Below, in pieces: positions 18,363 to 27,583 of a stretch of 64,000 bases of DNA. Below the pieces are notes generated by a model, which was given only the letters and a program-made list of their open reading frames with translations, was not told where the DNA came from and did no database searches. The stretch is from SHZL01 sp963815185 (GTDB taxonomy: Bacteria; Pseudomonadota; Gammaproteobacteria; Xanthomonadales; SZUA-36). The DNA lies in contig CAWFGC010000011.1 of NCBI GenBank assembly GCA_963815185.1, forward strand, positions 62,001-126,000. Direction: 5' to 3'. Position numbers and translations under genes: made by a program. Each line of letters opens with the position of its first letter. Within the stretch, counting starts at the first letter, position 1.

Positions 18363-20565
18363 ATGCAGCGGATCCTGCTGGTGCTGGCCACGGTGCTGAT
18401 TGTTGCGAGTTGTGCAACCAGCAAGCCGCCAGTGCGGCCGCACGGTTCGCCCAAAATTGTCAAACAGGCGCCGCCAGCGGAGCCAGCTGGCGACCAGGTT
18501 GCCGCCGTAGCGGCGCAAAGCGGTGAAGAGGGCAAGGATACCTCCGGTATCGACAAGGTCGAGATCTATGAAGGCAGCGGCGTCTTCATCAATGAAGAAG
18601 CCGCCAAAAAGCGGGCGGCCCCGGTCTCTGCCGATGGTGAAATCGTGCTCAATTTTGAAGGTGAGTCCATCCAGTCCGTGATTCATACCATTCTGGGTGA
18701 GGTATTGCAGGAGTCGTTCATTATCGGGCCGGGCGTTAGTGGTGAGGTCACTTTTTCCACCTCCAAGCCAGTCAAGCGGGACCAACTGCTGCCTATTCTC
18801 GAGATGTTGCTGCAGTGGAACGGAGCCACCATGGTCTACTCCGATGGCCGTTACAACGTTCTGCCTGTGGCCAATGCCATCAAGGGAAATCTCGCACCTC
18901 AACTGAGCAGTGCGCAGCGTGGCAAGGGCTACGAGGTGCTGGGTGTTCCGCTCAAGTACATTTCGGCCACGGAAATGGCCAAGATCCTGGAGCCGTATGT
19001 CCGTGATGGCGCCGTGGTTCAGGCCGACCAGTTCCGCAGCATGATATTTTTGGCCGGCACCCCGGATGAATTGACTAACTATTTGAAAACAGTAGATATA
19101 TTCGATGTCGATTGGCTCAAAGGCATGTCGGTCGGCATATATCCCGCTGCGTACGGTGGATGTGGGCTCGATCATCAGTGAATTGCAGGGCGTTTTCGGC
19201 TCCAAAGGCGAGACGCCACTGGCCGGCATGTTCCGCTTCGTTCCACTGGAAAGGCTGAGTTCGGTGATGGTGGTGACCTACCAGGCTGAGTATTTGCACA
19301 AGGCGGAAGAATGGATCGAAATCCTGGATCGTGGTGCCGCAGGGGCAGGCAAACAACTTTTTGTCTACCGGGTAAAGAATCTGGAGGCGCCCGTTCTGGC
19401 CGGCTACCTGACCGAGATATTCGGTGGCGGCTCCGGTCAGTCCAAGAGTAAATCTTCGCGCGGCGCCCTGGCGCCCGGCCTGGAGCCGGTGCAGATCGGC
19501 AGCGTGGCGGATTTCAATCAAAACCGCGGGGGTTCGGAGAAACAGAGCGGTGAAGCGGGCAATGGCGGTTTGGTGCTCAATACCGGCGAAGAGGACATTC
19601 GCATCACTTCGGTGGTGGAAACCAATTCCCTGCTGATCCAGGCCAGCCAATCGCAATACAATTCCATTCTGGCTGCCATCGAACGCATTGACATCGAGCC
19701 CTTGCAGGTGCTGATCGAATCGCAGGTACTGGATGTCGAACTCACCGAGGACCTCCAGTTCGGCGTCAACTGGTTCCTGACCAACAACCCCGACCTGATT
19801 CCGGCGGGGTCCGGCAACCCCTATGGCCGTTACATAGACTCGGTCGCATTTGGTGGCTCTTCTGCGGCTTCCGGCGGCTTCAACTTACTCACCACCATCA
19901 CGCGCCCGCTAAACAATGGAGGCAAAACGTTCGTGCAGGCTACCATAGCGGCCCTGGATGAAGTCACCGACGTGCGGTCCCTGGCGGCGCCGTCCCTGCT
20001 GGTGCGGAATAACTCCACCGCCACGATCACGGTGGGCACACAGGTGCCGGTGCAGTCATCCAGTATTTCCACCGGCAACCAGAACGTGGTCAGCAATGCC
20101 CAATATGTATCCACCGGCGTGACGCTGACGGTGACGCCGCGCATCAATCCGGGCGGTCTCGTTTATATGCAAATTTCCCAGGATGTTTCCCGGCCGGGCG
20201 CGCGCGATCCGAATATCTCCACCAGCGGCAATCCGCCCATTAACAATAAGTCGGTTTCCAGTGAAGTGGCAGTGCAATCCGGGCAGACCGTGTTTCTCGG
20301 CGGTCTGATTTCGGAGCAGAATTCCCGCGGCCGCAGCGGCGTGCCGTTCCTCAGCCGGGTGCCGATCATCGGGTCCCTGTTTGGCTCCAAAACCAAGAAC
20401 AGCAACCGCAGTGAAACCCTGGTCATGATTACCCCCACCGTGGTTGAGAACTCCCGTGACCTGCAGAGCATCAGCGAGGAAATGAAGAAGGAATTTTCCC
20501 GCGTACCGCCGTTGAATATTCGCCCCCTGATCAAGGTCAAACCGTCTGCAGATGATGAGCCCTAG
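18363..20565 (+). CDS. gspD: type II secretion secretin GspD, lipoprotein type (one frame break)
   Basis: The outer-membrane secretin. It begins with a lipoprotein signal peptide (MQRILLVLATVLIVASC), as in XpsD. N0-N3 domains follow, with NFEGESIQSVIHTILGEVL and the repeated YLKTVDIFDVDW and ILAAIERIDIEPLQV elements, then the secretin core (VNWFLTN, LTVTPRINPGGLVYM, VFLGGLISEQ, GVPFLSRVPIIGSLFGS, LVMITPTVV). The frame moves +1 near 19144 in a run of three C; corrected length is 733 residues. It is last in the operon. Being a lipoprotein, it may reach the outer membrane without a separate pilotin. Confidence 0.93.
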
Positions 20566-20824
20566 TGGCCTGTAACAGCCAAATCGGTACTGATCTGGGT
20601 GATGGATCGCGTGCCGAGGCAAGGCGCGAGGAGGAGGCATAGTGAGCACTATGGCGACGACGAGCAACGCCGCATCGTGCGGAGAGCGCTCGGCTATTCG
20701 AGCACTCGATCAGCCCAAGGGCGAAACGATTTCCCTGAATAAGCGCAAAAGTTCGCGTTGAGGGTGATTTTCGAGAGTAAAAAACAGTAAAGATTTGTTC
20801 ACAAAATAAGGACTTGACCGAGCT
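20566..20824 (+). repeat. gspD downstream region with purine-rich repeat-like element
   Basis: No gene seen. A purine-rich arm (GGCAAGGCGCGAGGAGGAGG) is followed by a small perfect inverted repeat CATAGTG-AG-CACTATG (20638-20653) and GCGACGACGAGCAACGC, the look of a dispersed intergenic element. The last 60 bases are AT-rich and end in AAGGAC before the next start. Confidence 0.4.
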
Positions 20825-21277
20825 ATGAGAATTGCAATTTTACCGCCGCCAGTCACCGGCAGCTACCTGACACGCACCTTCCACAGCAGCGTCAACGCAC
20901 TGCTGTTGGTCATCCTGGTCTCGGCCTGCGCAACGACCCAGCCTGCCGCAACGGAAATCAAGCAGCGCGCGCAGGCGCGCTGGGATGCGCTGCTGTCCGG
21001 CGACTATGACACCGCCTACAGCTTCTACTCACCTGGCTACCGGTCCTCGCATACCCGCACCGACTTTGAAATTGCAATGCGTTCAAAGCGTGTCGGCTGG
21101 ATCTCATCGGAAGTGCAGGAATCAAGCTGCCAGGCGGATGTCTGCACCGTCGTTGCCCTCGTTGGCTATCAGGTTGTGGGGGCCGTTCCCGGGGTATCCA
21201 AATTCCACAGCAAAGCCAAAGTGAACGAACGTTGGGTGCACACCGAGGGTCAGTGGTGGTTCCTGCCGGACGATTAG
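20825..21277 (+). CDS. small lipoprotein with NTF2-like domain
   Basis: A 150-residue protein with a signal peptide and lipobox (LLLVILVSAC, cysteine near residue 38). The mature part resembles small NTF2-like proteins: RWDALLSGDYDTAYSFYSPGYRS at the start and ERWVHTEGQWWFLPDD at the end. Two further cysteines (CQADVC) could form a disulfide. Function unknown. It stands between the secretin gene and the secreted-protein gene; whether it belongs to either is not clear. Confidence 0.6.
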   Translation: MRIAILPPPVTGSYLTRTFHSSVNALLLVILVSACATTQPAATEIKQRAQARWDALLSGDYDTAYSFYSPGYRSSHTRTDFEIAMRSKRVGWISSEVQESSCQADVCTVVALVGYQVVGAVPGVSKFHSKAKVNERWVHTEGQWWFLPDD

Positions 21278-21619
21278 GTCTTCGGCTCCCCACAACGGAA
21301 CCTGGCAGTCTGCGGCTCACCGCGGCGGTCTGCCGCTTCCTTCGCTACGGGGCCGTTTGCAAGCGGCTCGCAGTACTTGGGCCAGGGCCACGCGCGCAGA
21401 GGGAGCGCCGCCACGGCCTGAAACCCACCTGCAACCGGAAAATGGGCAAGAGACGCATTGATGAAGCCCACTTCGACGTGTTGCTTTGATATTTCAATTA
21501 TCGTAACATTGGATCGCGAATAACCGGGCCAAGGTTCGGTTTGCCCTCTGGAGTTGGGTGGATCGCAAATTACCGGCTTTTTCGCAAAGCCCTGTGTACA
21601 TAAATTTAGGAGTGAACCA
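21278..21619 (+). promoter_or_regulatory. leader of the secreted-protein gene with an 18-bp direct repeat
   Basis: No gene in this 342-base gap. The first 140 bases are GC-rich with partial inverted repeats. The second half is AT-richer and holds two near-identical 18-mers, TGGATCGCGAATAACCGG (21510-21527) and TGGATCGCAAATTACCGG (21559-21576), 49 bases apart, followed by a six-bp hairpin GGCTTT-TTCGC-AAAGCC (21575-21591). A good ribosome binding site (AGGAG) lies 7 bases before the ATG at 21620. The repeats could be regulator sites. Confidence 0.45.
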
Positions 21620-23420
21620 ATGAATAGAAAAAATCTGACAGCTGCTGTGCTGGCTGGACTGGCAGGTGCTGCCGGTATAGCAGGCACGGCACAGGCAGTC
21701 AATCTGAATCCGGATGGATTGGGCCAGGTCCTGATCTACCCGTATTACACCAGTAATGACGGTAATACAACGCTGTTGTCCGTGGTCAACACCACCGACT
21801 CCGGCAAGGCCGTCAAGGTGCGTTTCAAGGAAGGCTACAACTCACGCGAAGTGCTCGACTTCAACCTCTACATGTCAGCCTATGATGTGTGGGTGGCCGC
21901 GATCGAGGAGCTCGATCCGGGTATTCCGAGCCTGATTATTCCTGACTCAACCTGCACCGTTCCTTACCTGTACGAAGATGCCTGGGATGATACCCTGCAG
22001 GCTGGCGTTCAGACCTTCCTGCCCTATGCTTACTCCGGCGACTTCAATGACGGTGGTCCGGACGAAGGCGATTCTGCAGACGGTGACGGTAATGTCATCG
22101 GTCCGATTCCGCGTGCGATGGAAGGCCATTTCGAAATGATCGAAATGGGCACCCTGACCAACGACAGCGAAACTGCCAAGGGACGTCTGGGTACCGCGGA
22201 TGCGGTAACCCACCAAATCGATAAAGATGGCGTACAGGCACCCGCCGACTGCCAGCAGTTGGTCGACAACTGGACCGGAAATCCCGATGGCATGTGGGTA
22301 GTCGACCCGGACATCGACATCACCCGCAACAGCGGCGGATTGTTCGGTGGCGCCGCGATCATCAATGTCGGCAAAGGAACGATGCATGCCTATGACGCCA
22401 AAGCGATTCAGGGTTACGACAAGACGCCCGGTGGCATATCACTGGCGCCCGGGCGGACTGTACCCCAACCTGAACACCGGCTCCGAGAAGGACGCCACCA
22501 TTTTCTTCGGTGTGCCGCGAAACCAGGCAGTTGAATTGAGCTACAACCGCGGTGTGGACGCGATTTCTGCCACGTTCATGCATGAATACACCATGAACGA
22601 GTACAACATCGAAGCCGGGCTGCACGCCGCTTCCGAGTGGGTCATCACCTTCCCGACCAAGAACTGGTACGTGGACCGCGACATCCTTGAACTCATTGAA
22701 GATGTGTGGGTACCGAACCCGAACGATCCGGACTGCGATTTCTGGAGTCCGCCCGATCCGTACCCGGAGCGCGATGGACCTACCTACCAGAATTACGTTG
22801 GGCTTCCTGGCACAACGGAATTGCAGGCCGGTTTTGGAGATTTCGAGCTCTGCAGCTATATCCAGGAAACGGTAGACAATACCGCGGCACGTCCGCCGTT
22901 CACCGATTTGTTCGATGGCGAGGCCTGCGAAGTGTTTGGGATGGAGATCTGGGATCGCGAAGAGAACTCCGGCCAGGGCCCGAACAACAAGGTTCCGCCG
23001 ATGGTTTCTCCGCCGCCTCCGGGAGGTTCAACCGATGATACGCCCAACCTGATCTGTTACGAAACCAACATTCTTCGTTTCGGCAACGGCGGTACCTTCG
23101 TGCCGGTATTCGGCACCTCTTCAGTCCTGCTGAAGACCGTCGATACGGGTTCGGTTCCGTATGACAACGGCACCAAGCACAAGATCAGGGAGAATGGTTG
23201 GGCCCGGATCGATTGGGGCTATGATTCAGACCATATCGATTTTAACGGTCTGGTGGGTCTGCCGGTCACCGGTTTTTGGGCTGAGCAGTTCACCAATGGC
23301 TACCTGGGTACGCCCCAAGCCAGTGTTCTGGCCAACTACGGCGGTATGTTCGATCACAAGGGCAATGTACGCCAGACCGGTGTTGAGTACCGTGGTAAAG
23401 GTTACAACTACAACGATTGA
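21620..23420 (+). CDS. secreted protein of unknown function (one frame break)
   Basis: Corrected length 599 residues, with one +1 frame change near 22440. A signal peptide (LTAAVLAGLAGAAGIAGTAQA) is followed by VNLNPDGLGQVLIYPYYTS and a domain with regular hydrophobic strands (TLLSVVNTTDSGKAVKVRF, REVLDFNLYMSAYDVWVAAI). Acidic residues and pairs of cysteines are frequent; proline-rich linkers occur (PPMVSPPPPGG). I recall similar unnamed proteins in marine gammaproteobacteria but know no function. It has a strong ribosome binding site and its own terminator. Its place just after the type II secretion operon makes it a candidate substrate. There is no CTERM or autotransporter tail. Confidence 0.7.
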
Positions 23421-23467
23421 TCGACGTAGTTCAGTAATACAAAGGGTTTTCGGACCCGAACCGCAAG

Positions 23468-23505
23468 AAACGAAGGGGCTGCATTTGCAGCCCCTTCGTT
23501 TATCC
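23468..23505 (+). terminator. rho-independent terminator
   Basis: A perfect 16-bp stem, AAACGAAGGGGCTGCA with its exact complement, a tiny TT loop and a short T-rich tail. It ends the secreted-protein transcript 48 bases after the stop codon. Confidence 0.9.
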
Positions 23506-23624
23506 AAAGCCAAACGCTTTAGTATGTTGAACCTCCGGCGCTGCGATCGGTCTGAGCGGTATGTTTGGCCTTGACCGCAGGGCCCAAAAGCCCGGATCAA
23601 CCCTGCAATGAAGAGAGAAACCCG

Positions 23625-24623
23625 ATGAAGCTTGGACGACTATTCACTGTTTGCCTTTGCCTGCTGTTTGCTGCCCCACACCATTTGCTGGCCCAGACCG
23701 GACCGGCCCAGAGCGGACCGGCCCAGACCGGATCGGCCGAGACCATCGACAAGACCAATCCGCAGCAGGTGCTGGCCTACCAGGGTGATGCGGTGCTGAC
23801 GCAAGCGGCCATCGATGGGGCCTTCAGCCGTATCCCGGAGACGGACCGGTTGATGTTTGTACGCGACGGAGCCAAGGTCGATCAAATGATCAAGAGCCTG
23901 CTGCAGGCAGAAGTGGTTGCCATGGACGCGGATAAGGCCGGTTTCAGCAATGATCCGGTGGTGCGGGAACGCGTGCGCCTGGCGGCGCGAAAGGAATTGG
24001 CGGAGGCTTGGCTGGATGAGCAGACCCAGCGGATGCCCGAGGCTGATTACGCCGCGATGGCCCATGAGGATTATCTGGCTCATCCGGAGCGGTATGCGAC
24101 CGAAGTGAAACTGGATGTGTCGCACATATTGATCGGAACCGACAAGCGGACGCCGGAAGAGGCCCTGGCACTGGCCAGGGAACTCAAGACCCGCTTGACT
24201 GCAGATCCGGCGCTGTTTGACTCGCTGGTGGAAGAGTACTCCGATGATCCTTCCAAGAGCAGCAACAAAGGAAAATTCATCAATGTAAGACATGGCCAGA
24301 TGGTCAAGCCGTTCGAAACTGCCGCCTATGCATTGAAGGAACCCGGCCAGATCAGCGATCCGGTAAGATCCGAGTTCGGCTATCACCTGATCCGGCTGGA
24401 CCGCCGGCAGGAGTCTGAAGCTCCTCCTTTCGAGAAAGTGCGTGAGCAAGCGGAAGCGCAAATGAAGGCCAAACACGCCAGTGAATATCGCCTGATTTTC
24501 CTGCAAAAACTGCTCAAAGAGCCCATCGTATTTCCCGAGGGTTCCATAGAAATCATGGCGCGCCGTTATTTCGGCGAAAATCTCGAGAAGGCGCCGATAT
24601 TTACCGAAGAGGGCATTCAGTAA
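23625..24623 (+). CDS. periplasmic peptidyl-prolyl isomerase, parvulin (PpiC/SurA) type
   Basis: A 332-residue exported isomerase. The signal peptide ends near LLAQ. It is followed by a 5-residue repeat (TGPAQ-SGPAQ-TGSAE), an N-terminal helical region like that of SurA or PpiD chaperones, and a rotamase domain at about 158-255 (VSHILIGT, FDSLVEEYSDDPSK, GQISDPVRSEFGYHLIRLD). It would help fold proteins in the periplasm. The repeat is encoded by 15-bp units near 23698-23742. It stands alone between a terminator and the ABC transporter genes. It is not SurA itself, which has two rotamase domains. Confidence 0.85.
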   Translation: MKLGRLFTVCLCLLFAAPHHLLAQTGPAQSGPAQTGSAETIDKTNPQQVLAYQGDAVLTQAAIDGAFSRIPETDRLMFVRDGAKVDQMIKSLLQAEVVAMDADKAGFSNDPVVRERVRLAARKELAEAWLDEQTQRMPEADYAAMAHEDYLAHPERYATEVKLDVSHILIGTDKRTPEEALALARELKTRLTADPALFDSLVEEYSDDPSKSSNKGKFINVRHGQMVKPFETAAYALKEPGQISDPVRSEFGYHLIRLDRRQESEAPPFEKVREQAEAQMKAKHASEYRLIFLQKLLKEPIVFPEGSIEIMARRYFGENLEKAPIFTEEGIQ

Positions 24624-24706
24624 GTCAACAGCGGGCGCGATAATCCTCGCATCGCGAAGCATCCGGCCCGGTGCATGACGTTGATTCCGGCGTACAATAG
24701 GCGCCC

Positions 24707-25483
24707 GTGAATCTGCTTTCGAATCATATCTTCTGGCAACTCGTTTCCCGGTCCATCCGCACGGATTACCTGGAAAATCTGACCGGTTTCGCCTGGTTGA
24801 TCCTGCAGCCCCTGTTGCTGCTTGCCGTCTATGCCTTTGTCTTCACGACCATTTTCAAGGCGCGCATCGCGGATGCGGAAGCGATTGGCTTCGTGCCATA
24901 CCTCGCCATCGCATTCTGGCCATGGACGGCGTTTTCCGAAGCCATTCTGAAAGCCAGCGGCACGGTGACCGCCAATGCCGCCTTGATCGAAAAAGTGGCT
25001 TTCCCCAGCGAACTGTTGCCGCTGTCGATGGTGACCGCAACCTTCATCATGCACATGAGCGGTTATCTGGCGGTGCTGCTGGTGCTGCAGGCCACCGGCA
25101 CGGACATTCACTGGCTTGCTGTGCTCGCGGCCATACCCCTGTTGCTGTTGCTGTGCATTCTGGCCGGTGCAATCAGCCTGTTTACCAGTGCCTTGCAGGT
25201 GTTCGTGCGCGACGTGGCGCAGATGCTGCCGCCACTGATGACGTTCTGGTTTTTCACCACGCCCATCCTCTACAGCGTGTCCATTTTGCCGCCACAAATG
25301 GCGGCCTGGCTGCATTGGAATCCGATAACTTGGTTCGTTGCCCGCTTACGTGATCTGATCCTGTTTGGCGCCTTCCCATTGACCTGGTCCGACGGGGCGG
25401 TGCCGATTCTTGCACTGGCTTCGTTCTGGCTGGGGCTGAAATTTTTCCGCCGTCTCGCCGGCCATTTCGAGGATTTTTTGTGA
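24707..25483 (+). CDS. polysaccharide ABC transporter permease (Wzm type)
   Basis: A 258-residue ABC-2 family permease with six predicted helices, among them LILQPLLLLAVYAFVFTTIF, YLAVLLVLQATG and LLLLLCILAGAISLFTSAL. The QVFVRDVAQMLPPLMTFWFFTTPILY segment near 165-195 is typical of Wzm/TagG permeases that export O-antigen or other glycan chains on a lipid carrier. It starts at GTG 24707. Its stop overlaps the start of the ATPase gene by four bases (GTGA), so the two subunits are coupled. The glycan itself cannot be told from this. Confidence 0.9.
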   Translation: MNLLSNHIFWQLVSRSIRTDYLENLTGFAWLILQPLLLLAVYAFVFTTIFKARIADAEAIGFVPYLAIAFWPWTAFSEAILKASGTVTANAALIEKVAFPSELLPLSMVTATFIMHMSGYLAVLLVLQATGTDIHWLAVLAAIPLLLLLCILAGAISLFTSALQVFVRDVAQMLPPLMTFWFFTTPILYSVSILPPQMAAWLHWNPITWFVARLRDLILFGAFPLTWSDGAVPILALASFWLGLKFFRRLAGHFEDFL

Positions 25484-26661
25484 AGCTCCCACTGGTTCGC
25501 GTCGAGGGCGTATCGAAGTTCTACCCGCGAGTGCACAAGCCGGGGGAGCGATTGCGCGCATTTGCCGCGCTGCTGGCAAACCGGGAGCCCCAGCGCGGCG
25601 CCGAAGTGCTGCACGACATCAACCTCGAGGTCCTGGCCGGCGAATCCGTCGGCATCATCGGTGAAAACGGTGCAGGTAAGTCCACCCTGCTCAAAGTGCT
25701 GACCGGCGTGATCCGGCCCAGCCGCGGCTCGGTTTCGGTCAATGCGCGAATTGCCGCTTTGCTGGAACTGGGCGCCGGGTTCCAGCCGGAGTTTTCCGGC
25801 GTCGACAACATTCGTATGAAGGCTGCCCTGCTGGGTTTGAATACCAGGCAACTGGACCAGCGCATGGATGACATTCTGTCGTTTGCGGATATCGGGGACT
25901 ATGTGCACGAGCCGGTAAAACACTACTCTTCCGGTATGGTGGTGCGCCTTGGATTTGCCGTGGTGGCGGCCTCTGACCCGGAACTGCTGATCACCGATGA
26001 AGTTCTCGCCGTGGGCGATGAGTCGTTCCAGAAAAAATGTATCGCGTGGATCGAGTCTTTCCTGCAGCGTGGCAACACGTTGCTGATGGTCTCGCACAGT
26101 ATGTACATGGTGCAGAAACTTTGCCATCGCGCGCTGTGGCTGCACGCGGGACGCGCGCAGCAATCGGGCGATGTATTTGCCGTGACCCAAGCCTACCTTG
26201 CCTGGCATGAAGCGCGCAGCGCCGAGGAAAAGCGCGAACGCGAATCCTTGCACGGTAAGGGTGGCTTGTACCGCGTGGATGCGTTCAGCCTGGCTGGCGC
26301 AGACGGCGCGGGCGAGGTTCAGCTCAGCAACGGGCAGGACTTGCAGGCAGATCTGGTTTTGTATTCACCGGATGGCCGTCCACCCGTGGGGCTGTTCGGC
26401 ATCGTCCGCGCTGACGGCACGCCGGTGTATGGTGTGGCTACGGACTTCGATAACATCAAGCCGGATCAGCTCGACACCCATCGCTACCGCTTTTGCATCC
26501 GCTTCAAAGCGCCGCCCTTGTTGCCCGGCGGTTACATTGTGCGTGCCCATGCGATGGATCCCGAAGGCATGCGGCTGTGCGATACAGCAGAAAGACGCCT
26601 GCGTGTGTCGGGTCAAAGCCGCGAACTGGGGTTTGTCCGTTTGCCGCATGAATGGCTTTGA
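25480..26661 (+). CDS. polysaccharide ABC transporter ATP-binding protein (Wzt type)
   Basis: A 393-residue ATPase. The nucleotide-binding domain (about 5-235) has Walker A GENGAGKST, the signature YSSGM, Walker B ELLITDEVLAVGD and the switch His in MVSHS. A C-terminal extension of about 150 residues (LYRVDAFSLAGADG, then FRIRFKAPPLLPGGYIVRAHAMD-like sequence) matches the glycan-binding tail of Wzt proteins that recognises a capped chain end. A methyltransferase gene follows; in such systems methylation can be the terminating cap read by this tail. Confidence 0.92.
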   Translation: MKLPLVRVEGVSKFYPRVHKPGERLRAFAALLANREPQRGAEVLHDINLEVLAGESVGIIGENGAGKSTLLKVLTGVIRPSRGSVSVNARIAALLELGAGFQPEFSGVDNIRMKAALLGLNTRQLDQRMDDILSFADIGDYVHEPVKHYSSGMVVRLGFAVVAASDPELLITDEVLAVGDESFQKKCIAWIESFLQRGNTLLMVSHSMYMVQKLCHRALWLHAGRAQQSGDVFAVTQAYLAWHEARSAEEKRERESLHGKGGLYRVDAFSLAGADGAGEVQLSNGQDLQADLVLYSPDGRPPVGLFGIVRADGTPVYGVATDFDNIKPDQLDTHRYRFCIRFKAPPLLPGGYIVRAHAMDPEGMRLCDTAERRLRVSGQSRELGFVRLPHEWL

Positions 26662-26712
26662 GCAGGTGAACCGGCATTTCCACGCAACGCAACGATGTAT
26701 GAGTGCCAGGCC

Positions 26713-27546
26713 ATGAGCCTGCCTACGGTGATTATTCCGATTCACAACGCAGCGCAGGAATTGGCCGCCTGCCTGGATTCGCTGTTGCGCAACACCCCGC
26801 CTGAGTCTGCAGTTTTGTTGATGGACGATGCTTCGGATGATCCGGCGATTCAGCCCCTGCTGCGCCGCTGGCTGGAACGTGCCGGCCCGGCCTGGAGGGT
26901 CGATCTGCAGACACACAACATGGGTTTTGTCGGCACCGTCAACCGGGGCATTCGAATGACCCGTGGCGACGTGGTGTTACTCAATTCCGACACCCTGCCG
27001 ACGCCCGGCTGGCTGCAGGGCCTGCAGCGCTGTCTGGCCTCGGATGCCACCATCGCAACTGCGACTCCCTGGACGAACAATGGCGAAATTGCGTCCTTGC
27101 CGCTGTTCTGTCAGGCCAATCCGCTGCCCGCGGATGCGGAAGCGGTGGCACGGGTGATTGGCGCAACGGGCCGGCCCGGCTATCCGGAGATTCCAACCGC
27201 TGTCGGTTTTTGCATGGCCATTTCGCGCGCTGCGATCGATGCGCTGGGATTGTTCGATCAGGACTTGTTCGGCCTGGGCTACGGCGAGGAGAATGATTTT
27301 TCCATGCGTGCGCGTAACGCGGGCATGAAAAATGTGCTCTGCGACGACGTCTACGTGGCGCACGTTGGCGGCCGCTCTTTTGCGCCCAGAAACTTGCGCC
27401 CGGACGATACCGCGATGAAAAAGCTGCTGTCGCGCCACCCTGAATATCTTCAGTTCGTCGAGGCATTCATTGCCGCCGACCCGCTGGCCGGGCGCCGTCA
27501 GGAACTGGTTTCCGCCCTCGGCAATAACTCGGTCGAAATGGGTTAG
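26713..27546 (+). CDS. family 2 glycosyltransferase
   Basis: A 277-residue GT-A fold glycosyltransferase. The N-terminus TVIIPIHNAAQELAACLDSL, the acidic pair MDDASDD, NMGFVGTVNRGI and the metal-binding LLNSDTLP (DXD-like SD) are typical of GT2 enzymes of the rhamnosyltransferase-like group. GEENDFSMRARNAG holds the likely catalytic acid. It probably adds a sugar to the glycan exported by the preceding ABC transporter. I chose the ATG before SLPTVI; an upstream ATG at 26695 is also in frame. Donor and linkage unknown. Confidence 0.85.
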   Translation: MSLPTVIIPIHNAAQELAACLDSLLRNTPPESAVLLMDDASDDPAIQPLLRRWLERAGPAWRVDLQTHNMGFVGTVNRGIRMTRGDVVLLNSDTLPTPGWLQGLQRCLASDATIATATPWTNNGEIASLPLFCQANPLPADAEAVARVIGATGRPGYPEIPTAVGFCMAISRAAIDALGLFDQDLFGLGYGEENDFSMRARNAGMKNVLCDDVYVAHVGGRSFAPRNLRPDDTAMKKLLSRHPEYLQFVEAFIAADPLAGRRQELVSALGNNSVEMG

Positions 27547-27583
27547 AATCAGGCCAGATCCTGAAGCAGCCAGGTAAAGAACA

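Noticed and set aside
18294..19229. A 311-codon minus-strand frame opposite gspD
   Set aside because: Shadow of the secretin gene; composition and lack of motifs give no support.
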